Positions 35,925 through 45,062 of a stretch of DNA of 64,000 nt are shown here, piece by piece. Numbering within the stretch: position 1 is the stretch's first letter; the number at the start of each line of letters is the position of its first letter. The position numbers and the translations under genes are program-made. Location of the stretch: positions 5,208,001 to 5,272,000 of the forward strand of contig NZ_CP010976.1 in NCBI RefSeq assembly GCF_000949425.1. Reading direction: 5' to 3'. The notes under the pieces were generated by a model, which made no database searches, had not been told where the DNA came from, and saw nothing but the letters and a program-made list of their open reading frames with translations. The stretch comes from Paenibacillus sp. IHBB 10380 (lineage in GTDB: Bacteria > Bacillota > Bacilli > Paenibacillales > Paenibacillaceae).

Positions 35925-38300
35925 ATGAGAGAGTTACTGCAACGATTCGCTACTGAATATGCGGCAGCAGAGGATAAACTGAACGGTAGAGATGACGATC
36001 AGAGTAGTATTCATTATCCTACTGTATATTTGTTCATCGGAGATAAGGTTGCTGACGCGATTGAGCCGATTATGAGTATTCATGATAAGAAATGGGATAA
36101 TAGCGCAGGTGTCATGTATGTTCATATGGCAACTGAAGGTGGGAAGGCGAGTTATATTAACACCGAGGCCCAATCACGGCTACACAGGTTCGAACTGCCC
36201 ATGGTCATTGATGCTGCTCAGGCTACAACGCTTCGTAAAGATTTGTACACCCGTCTTTACGAGAATGAACAGTATCTATTAGAGCTGAATCGTACGTTCA
36301 GACAGGTCAGTCATAATATAGCGGATTACGGCCTTATGTACTCTTCATTTGATCGGATCCATCTTTCTTTCATTACGCGGGTCGATGACCCGCTTAATGT
36401 GTTCATTCCGGAAATATCAATGCTGGCGGAGTCTATCTTCAGTCAATCCTTTAAGTCAGTGCAGATGGATCTATATGGATTGATCAGTGAACGAGAGGTT
36501 GAATCGTTCGGGTATACGCATTCCGTTGGTATTGCATTCTTACGTGAACTGGAATATATGCAACAGAGCGATTATACGTTCTCGGCGCCATTACATGTCA
36601 CGGAGGATGGGATTTCTATTGCTGTAACGCATTCCCCATCCCCATTGTTTGATCTTGTATATTTACTATCAGACAAGAACGAGCGCGGTATATCCTCGGT
36701 TGGTGATATGCAGGATAATTATGAGATTATCTGTCAGGTGAGCCTACTCAAGAATCGCAAGCAGAAGGAAGCTCAGTATCATTCAGGAAACCATAGCTAC
36801 AATAACATGTCTTTCAAGAATAATATGATGTCCGAATCAGGACGGCAGGGTTATGTATCTGCGGGTTTCTCCAAAGTGAAACGTCCCAATCAGTCCATTG
36901 CATTGACGGTTCTATATCATTTCTACAGACAGATGATCTTGCGGATGAAGCATGGTGTGTCATTCCAGAGCAAGGAGAAATTAACTTTTTTCGGAGTGGA
37001 TTCGCGTTCTACATGGGCTCGTGTAGATGCTCTTATGCCAGATGAGGGTAAGATTGAGGAAATGACTGGGATCATGAGCCATCAGGTAAGTTTTAATTCC
37101 TTGAAGCGTATGACACTACGCGAAGCAGAACAGGCTTTATATGGGGATGGTTGTGATGTTTATTTTCACAATAATTACGTAAGGGAAATTCAAGAGCGTC
37201 TTGAAGGTATTCATGTGGCTACAGATTTGAATCAAGCAGTGAAGAAGCATATGCTAGAGCATCCTCAGATTGGCTTTTTTCAAGTGGCTGAATGGAGCGA
37301 TGAGCTGAGTAGTGAAGGTGTCATCCAAGATTTGCGAGCTACGATACGAGAGTTGATAAGTCAGGTAGAGTCTGCCAAAGCAGAACTTGCCCAATATTAT
37401 CAGGAGTCAGTTGAGGAGCAGTCTTTTCCACGTGTGCCTCTAATGGATAAGCATAATCTACGGAATTTCATTCGCTATTTTGTCGAAACCGTATATCGTA
37501 GAAAACTGGCGATTGTACGGTTGGAAACAGAGCTTACCCTCCTTCGTCGTTATGAGATAGAGTTAACACGTATGCATGAGCACTATAAGCGGCAAGTGGA
37601 GAAAATGGAGAAGCTAGAAGATACGCTTCGAAGAAGCGCCATTGAGAGCATAAACAGAGCAGATGACTATATCGGGCAGAACATTCTTGAATATTATGAG
37701 CGCGTAACGGATGGGATCATCAGAGATATTGAAGCGAAACGTGGTCCTTCTGTATTCTTCGAAGATCGTTATATGGGGAGTGTGACGGAATTACTGGATG
37801 CTGGATTAGAGCATTTGGTAGCACGGCTTATTGAGATATGTCGGAACAATCTGTTAACATCTGAACCCTTTGCTCAGACATTTGAGGAGGAACTATTGCG
37901 TCGTGCTAATGTCACGATTGATTATAGTAATACACAAGTGCTCTCTAAAGATGAATTATTCAAGAAATTGTATCGTACACTGGAGGATCATGCGGCCATT
38001 AATTTAAGATTGCTGGATTATACGCATGAGCATCGTTATGAAGAAAAGTATTTCATCGGTGACGCTGAGAGTGAATTCATCCGTTACTCTCTTGGTGCGG
38101 ATGAGACTTCTCGTATTTATAAGTTAGGCTACGTTCATGAGAAACGCAGCAGCGGCGTGGAGAAATTGAATCTCATGGGAGGTTTCCACGTAGAAGACTT
38201 AATGTACTACAGAAACGGCAAGATTTATTATGAGAGTTATGTGCAGAACGGCTATGAGTTCCATGGGGTGGACCCTGTAAAGCTTCCGGAACTACGATAA
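35925..38300 (+). CDS. Large cytoplasmic partner of the tubulin-like protein, unknown family
   Basis: 791 residues, starting 3 nt after the tubulin-like gene with only a weak ribosome site, so translation is probably coupled. It lacks signal peptide and transmembrane helices. Residues 1-430 are mixed alpha/beta with a Rossmann-like start (YPTVYLFIGDKVADAIEPI); residues about 455-600 form a coiled coil with a basic-acidic mix (LRRYEIELTRMHEHYKRQVEKM). The pairing with the tubulin-like gene suggests a dedicated binding partner or assembly adaptor. No catalytic motif or named family is seen. Confidence 0.75.
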   Translation: MRELLQRFATEYAAAEDKLNGRDDDQSSIHYPTVYLFIGDKVADAIEPIMSIHDKKWDNSAGVMYVHMATEGGKASYINTEAQSRLHRFELPMVIDAAQATTLRKDLYTRLYENEQYLLELNRTFRQVSHNIADYGLMYSSFDRIHLSFITRVDDPLNVFIPEISMLAESIFSQSFKSVQMDLYGLISEREVESFGYTHSVGIAFLRELEYMQQSDYTFSAPLHVTEDGISIAVTHSPSPLFDLVYLLSDKNERGISSVGDMQDNYEIICQVSLLKNRKQKEAQYHSGNHSYNNMSFKNNMMSESGRQGYVSAGFSKVKRPNQSIALTVLYHFYRQMILRMKHGVSFQSKEKLTFFGVDSRSTWARVDALMPDEGKIEEMTGIMSHQVSFNSLKRMTLREAEQALYGDGCDVYFHNNYVREIQERLEGIHVATDLNQAVKKHMLEHPQIGFFQVAEWSDELSSEGVIQDLRATIRELISQVESAKAELAQYYQESVEEQSFPRVPLMDKHNLRNFIRYFVETVYRRKLAIVRLETELTLLRRYEIELTRMHEHYKRQVEKMEKLEDTLRRSAIESINRADDYIGQNILEYYERVTDGIIRDIEAKRGPSVFFEDRYMGSVTELLDAGLEHLVARLIEICRNNLLTSEPFAQTFEEELLRRANVTIDYSNTQVLSKDELFKKLYRTLEDHAAINLRLLDYTHEHRYEEKYFIGDAESEFIRYSLGADETSRIYKLGYVHEKRSSGVEKLNLMGGFHVEDLMYYRNGKIYYESYVQNGYEFHGVDPVKLPELR

Positions 38301-38338
38301 GTGAGTTGAATTCCATTATGGAAAGGATGCTTTAAAAG

Positions 38339-39619
38339 ATGCAACGTAAAATTAATCTGCTCCTCTTGTTATTCAGCCTAATCGGAGGTGCCATTGGCTT
38401 TGTCATTGGGGAATTACTATTGAGTAACTTGTATGAAGATTGGCCAGGAATGGTAGTCATTGGATTGTATTTCGGTATTCTTGCTTTCTTCATCGGTCTC
38501 TTCTGCCTTATTGCAGAAATGATTAATCCTAGGCTCAGTGGTCCCTCATGGCGTCAAAGATATATGGGGGCTTCATGGAAGTGGCTGGTACCTGCAACGT
38601 TAGTAGCGGTATTTGGACTAGGACTTCTATTTGAATTCCTATATCAAATCAATCCAGGCAGTGTGAAGTCAGTCCAGAATATCGTACTTGTGATCGATAA
38701 CTCAGGTAGTATGAGTGAGACGGATCCTAACGATGGACGATACACGGCTGCTAAGAGCTTAGTTGATAAAATGGATAGCAAGAAACAAGTCGCTGTCGTT
38801 GAATTTAGTGATGAAGCTAAGCTGGTACAACCTTTCATTCAGCTGAAGAATCAAGCGAATAAAGACGAGGTCTATGGCACGATAGATTCACTAGTGACTT
38901 CAGATGGTGGCACTAATTTTAAACTGGCTCTACAAGAGTCATTGAAGCATATTGAAGAGCAGCAAGATCCAGGCCGTGGCACGATGGTCATTCTTCTATC
39001 CGATGGATTCAGTGAGATGGATCTGAGTAATGATCTTGCGGGCTATCAACAGCACAATATTGTGATTAATACGATTGGTCTGAGTGTAGTTAACGGCGCG
39101 GGCTCAGGATTGCTGAATGAGATTGCTTTAAGAACAGGTGGAAAGTATTACGATGTAACCAATGCAGATGAGATTTCGACTATTTATCAGACCATTTATA
39201 ACAACATTGGTGATCGTACTCTAGTGACAGAGCGTACAGGACCCACTCAAGATAGCACGTACTACATGGTATTTCGGATTGTAGCTTTAACTTTGATCGG
39301 ATTAGCGATTGGACTATCCTTGGGGCTTATATTTGATAATCGTTATTTTGCTCGGAGTTTCGGCACGGGTGGTGCCGTGGCAGGGGTGTTAGCAGGTCTA
39401 CTCTTAGAGTTCGGTTTGAGTGGTCAATCGCCTTCAGATAGCATTACACGTCTGTTAGCATGTCTTATATTAGCAGGTGTCATTGCCATCTTCACCTTTA
39501 TTATTCCTGTTAAAGAGAATGGGAGAATTCAAGAGGGTGGGCAGCGTCCAGGTCGTGCAGGTGTGAATAGCGGCAGAGGGTTATCTGGGCGTGATCAAGG
39601 TAGTAGTAAGGGATTCTAG
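38339..39619 (+). CDS. Polytopic membrane VWA-domain protein
   Basis: 426 residues. Three transmembrane helices (about 5-28, 36-60, 84-105), a VWA domain (about 116-300) with complete metal site (DNSGS, GGTNFKLA, LLSDGFSEM), then three more helices (about 312-395) and a glycine/arginine-rich tail of about 30 residues. The basic loop between helices 2 and 3 (RLSGPSWRQR) should be inside, which puts the VWA domain outside, like the first VWA protein of the operon. Probably a second outward-facing sensor or adhesion module. Confidence 0.83.
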   Translation: MQRKINLLLLLFSLIGGAIGFVIGELLLSNLYEDWPGMVVIGLYFGILAFFIGLFCLIAEMINPRLSGPSWRQRYMGASWKWLVPATLVAVFGLGLLFEFLYQINPGSVKSVQNIVLVIDNSGSMSETDPNDGRYTAAKSLVDKMDSKKQVAVVEFSDEAKLVQPFIQLKNQANKDEVYGTIDSLVTSDGGTNFKLALQESLKHIEEQQDPGRGTMVILLSDGFSEMDLSNDLAGYQQHNIVINTIGLSVVNGAGSGLLNEIALRTGGKYYDVTNADEISTIYQTIYNNIGDRTLVTERTGPTQDSTYYMVFRIVALTLIGLAIGLSLGLIFDNRYFARSFGTGGAVAGVLAGLLLEFGLSGQSPSDSITRLLACLILAGVIAIFTFIIPVKENGRIQEGGQRPGRAGVNSGRGLSGRDQGSSKGF

Positions 39620-39688
39620 TTAAAGAGGTTTCCTTCTCTGTGCTGAATAGTCGACTTTTCGAACACGAACTTATAGGGAGGCGGATAA

Positions 39689-40327
39689 GTGATGCAATAT
39701 ATCCACGCGGACTCATCGACTCCAAGCATACGTGAACTGACACATCAAATGGACGAAGACCGCTGTACATTGCGCTGGCGGTGGCCAGAAGGGGTACAGG
39801 CGGTCTATATATATCGGACGGCTGCGGATCAGCCTATCGAGGATGAACCTGTGGTGAGTAGGATGAAGTTGTATACCAGAGATGAGTACAAGGCCAACAA
39901 TGGCTATCATGAACGGACACAGGATATTGGTCGTTGGGTATATACGGTGTTTGCGAGTTGGATGGATGGTCATGAACCTGTACTCATTCGACAAGAGGAT
40001 GGGCTCAACCGGAAGGAAATCAGCACGGGTAAAGCTCGGATTATATATTCAATCAAGCAGAAGAGTAGTTTTTTTCAGAAATACAAAACGATACAAATGC
40101 GAGTAACGACAGAAGTCACCATCCACAAAGAGGTGCTATGTTATGTTAAGAAGCAGGGAAGCTATCCCGCGAATAAGTCCGATGGAACGGTGTATCCCTT
40201 CGTGCAGCATTTCAGCCCAGGTAAAACAATCTTGCCTATCATTGAGGTAGGTAAAAATGACTTTGTACGTTTGTTTTTTACGGATGGACCCAAATACGGG
40301 GCCATGTATGAATTAATTCCGGAGTAA
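39689..40327 (+). CDS. Small beta-rich protein of the cluster, possible FN3-like fold
   Basis: 212 residues from GTG 39689 (or ATG 39692), behind GGGAGG. The N-terminus (CTLRWRWPEGVQAVYIYRT) resembles the first strands of a fibronectin-III domain, and the rest is also strand-rich (YKTIQMRVTTEVTI). No signal peptide, transmembrane helix or catalytic motif, so cytoplasmic. Located between the second VWA gene and the GTPase, followed by a tandem hairpin repeat. Function unknown; an adaptor role is a guess. Confidence 0.65.
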   Translation: MMQYIHADSSTPSIRELTHQMDEDRCTLRWRWPEGVQAVYIYRTAADQPIEDEPVVSRMKLYTRDEYKANNGYHERTQDIGRWVYTVFASWMDGHEPVLIRQEDGLNRKEISTGKARIIYSIKQKSSFFQKYKTIQMRVTTEVTIHKEVLCYVKKQGSYPANKSDGTVYPFVQHFSPGKTILPIIEVGKNDFVRLFFTDGPKYGAMYELIPE

Positions 40328-40429
40328 GTTTACTTCGTGAAACTTTGTTTATGCTTACGAAGTGAGTTTTACTTCGTAAAACTTTTGCTTATGCTTACGA
40401 AGTGAGTTTTACTTCGTAAAACTTTTAGG
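40323..40429 (+). repeat. Tandem 40-bp palindromic repeats before the GTPase gene
   Basis: About 2.7 copies: 40323-40360 (38 nt, diverged), 40361-40400 and 40401-40429 (partial). Each unit carries ACTTCGTAAAACTTTT and TTATGCTTACGAAGT, so ACGAAGT and ACTTCGT can pair within and between copies. The last copy ends directly in the GTPase gene's AGGAGG. It may modulate mRNA stability or translation, or be a protein-binding array. Confidence 0.8.
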
Positions 40430-40439
40430 AGGACAACAC

Positions 40440-41699
40440 ATGGGTATTTTCGATATGTTCAAAAAGAAGCCTCAGGAAGAGCCGCGGCCGCTGTTTTACG
40501 ATATTGTGTGCCCGTATTGTTTCGAGAAGTTTTCACCAGAGGATGTCGTATTTCGCGCAGCACATCATCGTGAGGATGATGAGGATTATGCATTAGGCGA
40601 GGACGACGCTCTGAATAAATACCGTGAACGGTTCGGGCTTGATACGGTAGACGATATTGAAGCCATTATCCGTCCAAACAGTATTCCAGAAGAACATCAG
40701 ATGTACTCGGACAATGTGTTAGTGGGACTTAATGATCGCTATGGCATAGTTACACGGAGAAGACTTTGTCCTAACTGTCATAATGAGCTTCCTGTGACAG
40801 CGGGTAAGGTGCCAAGTAATATTATATCTATTGTCGGTGCATCTCAAGTGGGTAAGTCAGTGTACATGACGTCATTAATCCATACGCTTCAGAATACAAC
40901 AGCTGATCATTTCAATGCGGCTTGTATGCCACTGAATGCTGAGATAAGTCGTAAGTTCCGTACCTCGTTTGAGGAGCCTTTATTTGAGCGTGGTGATCTT
41001 CTTGCTTCAACGCAAAAAGAGAAGATGCAGGAACCTTTTATTTTTCAATTTGTATTTAAAGATGAATCTAAGCCACCACTGACACTTGTGTTCTTTGATG
41101 TTGCAGGTGAAGGTATGGTCGATCAAGATTATCTGGGCCTTCATGGTCAGCATATCAAGAATTCTGCGGGTATATTGTTCATGGTTGATCCACTCCAAAT
41201 CCGCTCTATTCGAGAGAAAATCCGTATTAAATTCGGTGATTCTGAAGGGGGATGGGTATCCCAATATGATGAGCCACGGGATGTGGTACTGACGATGTTC
41301 GGGGATTTCATTGCTTATGAAGAGAAGGGCAAGACTAACATTCCCACCGCAGTTGTACTCACTAAGAGTGATATGTTGCACTCGTTGAAGGATGAAGATG
41401 GCGAGTATATTAAATCTAACAGTAATGTGTTTAATAATATGGTGCATCGGAATTGGCTGAATCTCACGGAATTTGAGAATATTGATGGGGAAATCCGCCG
41501 TTTCATTGAGAAGGTCGATCGTCCGTTCAAAGGTACGATGGATGTGTATTTCTCCAATGCAGCTTATTTCGCTGTATCAGCACTCGGAAGTAATCCGGTA
41601 AATCAGAAGCTAGATGGGGTAGCCAGCCCGATTCGGGTGGATGAACCGTTCATTTGGCTACTCTATCAATTGAAATATATTGAGGGGAGAGAGGAATAG
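40440..41699 (+). CDS. Zinc-ribbon TRAFAC-type GTPase (DO-GTPase2-like)
   Basis: 419 residues. Two split CxxC pairs (CPYC at 24-27 and CPNC at about 112-115) form a zinc ribbon at the N-terminus. The G domain follows: P-loop GASQVGKS (about 133-140), switch/Walker B VFFDVAGEGM, and base-specificity VVLTKSD. It matches my memory of the double-GTPase-2 class described in prokaryotic conflict systems. Its stop overlaps the start of the GAP1-like gene by 1 nt (TAGTG), so the two are surely co-expressed, the GTPase with its probable effector or activator. Cytoplasmic. Confidence 0.8.
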   Translation: MGIFDMFKKKPQEEPRPLFYDIVCPYCFEKFSPEDVVFRAAHHREDDEDYALGEDDALNKYRERFGLDTVDDIEAIIRPNSIPEEHQMYSDNVLVGLNDRYGIVTRRRLCPNCHNELPVTAGKVPSNIISIVGASQVGKSVYMTSLIHTLQNTTADHFNAACMPLNAEISRKFRTSFEEPLFERGDLLASTQKEKMQEPFIFQFVFKDESKPPLTLVFFDVAGEGMVDQDYLGLHGQHIKNSAGILFMVDPLQIRSIREKIRIKFGDSEGGWVSQYDEPRDVVLTMFGDFIAYEEKGKTNIPTAVVLTKSDMLHSLKDEDGEYIKSNSNVFNNMVHRNWLNLTEFENIDGEIRRFIEKVDRPFKGTMDVYFSNAAYFAVSALGSNPVNQKLDGVASPIRVDEPFIWLLYQLKYIEGREE

Positions 41700-44600
41700 T
41701 GACTCAGACAACACCCCACAAGATTCAGCAGCAGTTGTACACGCGTGAGAGACGCGGAATTTTTCGCTCAGCCGAAGGGTTTGATACGATTGCTAGATCG
41801 AAGGGATTGGATCATTCATTTATTAAAAAGATACTACATCCCTTCTGCTTGTACGATGCACCGACAGAGTTATCTGCGCGTGGTGAGAAGGATACATCTT
41901 TATATCCGGATGCTATCCATCTATTTCATACGGATGCTGGGCAGACCGTACTTGGGCGTAGTATTTACCAGGCGACAGATTTCACGGGACTCCGTAGCGC
42001 CTTTTTTACACATAACTATGTGATTCCGAAGGAACGTTCGGAGGAAGTGGTTCACAATTATTCTACTTGGCTTCATGCTGAATTTGTAGATAGCTATGAC
42101 ATTGAACTGGGTATCGATATTCCTGATTTAGATCAAGTGCCATTATTAGCTGGACGCTCTAATCAAGGGGAACTGAGCCCAATTGAACGACTTGCGAGTC
42201 TAAATATCAATGAGAAAATATTCAAGCAGCTCTTATTTGCAGTGATGACCGCCTCTTCAAGTAAGAAAAAGGTTTATGTTGCCTTAGACGTGCCTGCACA
42301 GCAGATATCAGCTAAAGCAACGCAGTTACTTGAAGTGTTATACGCGAGTCTACCTTATGAATTTAGAAGGCAACTCGGATTCATGACTTATGCGAACGAA
42401 CCTCAGAGCAAAAAGGGTGTTCATCTGATGTTCGTAGAGAGAAGTAGTTTACGAGCGAACGATCGTAATACAGAGAAGGATTTCACATTCGATCTACATA
42501 CGCAGCGTGTAACGAATGCAGATCTTGAAGTAAGTAAACTGCCTTATCTAGATTTCATATGGAGTAATCTGAGTTCCCCAGATCGTGCAGAGCAGTTCTA
42601 TCAATTCGCTGATACGATGCTGTCGGATCTGGGCTTGATGCGTAGAATGGCTATATCTAGCTACCAAGAACTAGCGCTCTTTTTTCAGATTGAGGAAGGA
42701 AACGTGGTCCTCTTCAACGAGAGCAAGGGTGCAATATTGAGGGGACTTCTGGAATACATATCTCCTCCGGGAGCGCTCTCTGTCAAAATGCGGTTAAATG
42801 ATATTTATCTTGCTGCTTTTGATCGTGAGTTTGATCTGATTAAGCAGGGACATGTGCCAGATATTGCAGTTGTGGAAGCTTTCAAAGATTATTACCCGAT
42901 AAGCGGTAGAAATAACGAAGGTAAAATCGTACGTTATTTCATAGTTGCTATTAACAATGCGATATCTCAAAAGCGCAAGGATGTGGCGACTTCTTTCTAT
43001 TCAATGATTGAAAGTCATCCTCCACTAAGCAAGACATTTTTTGATATGGTATTTGCAGGTGGTCTATCTAAGCAGCTATTTGAACCGTACATTCAGCAGA
43101 AATTTACGGCAGCTCCTAAACCGAAAGATGTGATGAAGCTCGTAGGAATATGGGGTAAAGCGCATCCAGCGGTACTAAGTAACGCTAATTTCATAGATAT
43201 GGCTAAGTCTCACATACAGGACAAGCTTCGGCGTGATCCCCAACCCGTATCCGCTGTTAATGCGCTTTTAGATCAGCAGCAACAGGTGGAGCGAGAGTGG
43301 AGGGGGACAGGATCTAATCCTGATGTGGACTTGTTAGATCAGCTTGCCTATGTGGCTAATTTATTCCTGTTAACGGAGATGAGCCTAGATAAGATCACTA
43401 AGGATCAGCTCTTGAGTATTCATTTCTTGAAGCAGCGAGCAGAGGTTAAGGCTTGGGCTGCGAAATTTGAACAACGAGTGCAATCGAACGCCGCGGTTAT
43501 GCTTGCCGCTTATTCATGGTTTGGCGAGAGCCATCCAGATGAGCGTGTATTTAACGGACTTACGCCGATGGAAATGGATCGTGTGCAGGAGCTAGGTTGT
43601 CAGTGGCTACAGGAGCATGTGAATACAGAGGAATTCGAACGAATAACGTTAGCTTTCTATCAAGGCGGAAGAGCAGGACTTAACTACTCCGGATTGTTGA
43701 ACTTTGTACTTAAGCACGGTAGGAACAAAGAGATGGTGTACGAGTTCATGGAGTGGTCGGCCAATCAGCCATTGTTTACGCAAGATCGTAGGCTGACCCC
43801 TGCCTACGCTTCAGCGATCGTATCTTATTTCAAAAAGCATGATCGAGATGCCTTCAAGAAACGTGACCTTGTGAAGCGTTACTTCAATTCACCAAGTCCT
43901 GTGCTGAAATCGGCCTATTCGAAAGCTAAAGTGGAGCTATCTTCTCCATTGGCTAGGTTAATACATCGTAATAAAAGAAAATTGTTTCTCTCGTCAGCTG
44001 TGATAGGTGTGCTGGTTATTGTTGTAGTCGGAGGGATGTTCGCCCTGAAAGCTGCGGGTGTATTTGACAAGGAGGAACCCCCTGTTGTCGCAACTCAACC
44101 TGTTACACCCTTAGAACCAAACATACCCGTATCAAGTGGTCCTGAAGTGGTAGTATATGCTGAGCAAATTAAAGCCACTGCTGATAAGCAGGGGGAGACG
44201 AAGCTTGTGTTTCTTTTCAAAGAGGCTGGAACTTGTCAACAATTTAAAGGGGATAAGGTGACTATTGAATCCGCAGATGGATTAGAATCAGAAGCTTATT
44301 CTGATCTAGAGCCTGAAGTGACATGTGAAGTTGTACCCGAGGCTACTATGATAGAGGGCAAGGGTGATACGAATAGTAGTCATTCTACGGATAATAAGAT
44401 AACACCAGACCCGAAGGATAACATGACAGGTGAGGATGCTGGGGAATCAGCAACAAAGGAATTGGATGTGAGTAAGGAACTTGATGCAGATCAGGCTGAT
44501 CTTTCTTCAGAAGATGCTGTTACAACAGATAAGGATGCTGAGAAGGTCAAGAATCCTGCTACAGATAAGGAAGAGGTTGAGTCCAAAGAGAAAACTCCTC

Positions 44601-44734
44601 TTACTCTGAAGTTAAGCGATTATAAGAGTTCAGTCACTTTAACGTTGAAGAAATTAACCCAAGAAATTCCGATGGACAGTACGATCGAAGTAAGTGGACA
44701 GAAGTATACATTAGTGGAGAAGCCTGCGGAGTAA
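41699..44734 (+). CDS. GTPase-associated protein 1-like (GAP1-N2) membrane protein
   Basis: 1011 residues, GTG start overlapping the GTPase stop. The N-terminal 330 residues (QQLYTRERRGIFRSAEGFDTIA; DFTGLRSAFFTHNYVIP; LPYEFRRQLGFMTYA) fit the GAP1-N2 and GAP1-M domains, so far known only next to GTPases of this type. A helical region runs to about 750, one transmembrane helix lies at about 762-784, and the outer C-terminal segment of about 225 residues has an acidic low-complexity linker before a small beta domain. It would tether the GTPase to the membrane. The gene's end lies inside a terminator hairpin. Confidence 0.75.
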   Translation: MTQTTPHKIQQQLYTRERRGIFRSAEGFDTIARSKGLDHSFIKKILHPFCLYDAPTELSARGEKDTSLYPDAIHLFHTDAGQTVLGRSIYQATDFTGLRSAFFTHNYVIPKERSEEVVHNYSTWLHAEFVDSYDIELGIDIPDLDQVPLLAGRSNQGELSPIERLASLNINEKIFKQLLFAVMTASSSKKKVYVALDVPAQQISAKATQLLEVLYASLPYEFRRQLGFMTYANEPQSKKGVHLMFVERSSLRANDRNTEKDFTFDLHTQRVTNADLEVSKLPYLDFIWSNLSSPDRAEQFYQFADTMLSDLGLMRRMAISSYQELALFFQIEEGNVVLFNESKGAILRGLLEYISPPGALSVKMRLNDIYLAAFDREFDLIKQGHVPDIAVVEAFKDYYPISGRNNEGKIVRYFIVAINNAISQKRKDVATSFYSMIESHPPLSKTFFDMVFAGGLSKQLFEPYIQQKFTAAPKPKDVMKLVGIWGKAHPAVLSNANFIDMAKSHIQDKLRRDPQPVSAVNALLDQQQQVEREWRGTGSNPDVDLLDQLAYVANLFLLTEMSLDKITKDQLLSIHFLKQRAEVKAWAAKFEQRVQSNAAVMLAAYSWFGESHPDERVFNGLTPMEMDRVQELGCQWLQEHVNTEEFERITLAFYQGGRAGLNYSGLLNFVLKHGRNKEMVYEFMEWSANQPLFTQDRRLTPAYASAIVSYFKKHDRDAFKKRDLVKRYFNSPSPVLKSAYSKAKVELSSPLARLIHRNKRKLFLSSAVIGVLVIVVVGGMFALKAAGVFDKEEPPVVATQPVTPLEPNIPVSSGPEVVVYAEQIKATADKQGETKLVFLFKEAGTCQQFKGDKVTIESADGLESEAYSDLEPEVTCEVVPEATMIEGKGDTNSSHSTDNKITPDPKDNMTGEDAGESATKELDVSKELDADQADLSSEDAVTTDKDAEKVKNPATDKEEVESKEKTPLTLKLSDYKSSVTLTLKKLTQEIPMDSTIEVSGQKYTLVEKPAE

Positions 44735-44748
44735 CGCAGGCTTTTTAG
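44721..44748 (+). terminator. Terminator overlapping the end of the GAP1-like gene
   Basis: AGCCTGCG (44721-44728) pairs with CGCAGGCT (44735-44742) and is followed by TTTTTAG. The stop codon TAA sits in the loop, so ribosomes finishing the gene would disturb the hairpin. Confidence 0.8.
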
Positions 44749-44802
44749 TTCGAGTATAAGAAAGTATAAGTTTTCACTATACTTTGCTTATATTTCTACA
44801 AG

Positions 44803-44848
44803 AGGCGGTTACCGTCCCTAAGGACGGAGAAACCGTTTCTTTTTGGTT
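44803..44848 (+). terminator. Second terminator-like hairpin between the two arms of the cluster
   Basis: CGGTT-CCGTCC pairs with GGACGG-AACCG with small internal bulges, followed by TTTCTTTTTGG. With the hairpin at 44721 it should limit readthrough into the TerB arm. Confidence 0.65.
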
Positions 44849-44945
44849 GGGTAAGACTTTTATTATATTTGCATCAATATCCATTGGATCATAAAGAGTG
44901 TTATAATCATTATCACAATATATTCGGAACATAAGGGGCATATGA

Positions 44946-45062
44946 ATGTCAATTGCGCAAAGAATGATTATGAAGAGACCTAGCATTGTGTCATTGCAAG
45001 TTAATGATCGTCGGGTTTTTTTGTTATATATAGATGGGTTAGGAACGGGGGACCTTGTATGA
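44946..45062 (+). CDS. Possible 38-residue ORF coupled to the TerB gene
   Basis: ATG at 44946 has AAGGGG 7 nt upstream. The product is basic, then hydrophobic (MSIAQRMIMKRPSIVSLQV, later RRVFLLYIDG). Its stop TGA overlaps the ATG of the next gene (ATGA at 45059). The strong ribosome site and 4-nt overlap argue for a translated ORF; the TerB gene's own site (GGAACGGGGG) also lies inside it. No homologue recognised. Confidence 0.45.
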   Translation: MSIAQRMIMKRPSIVSLQVNDRRVFLLYIDGLGTGDLV

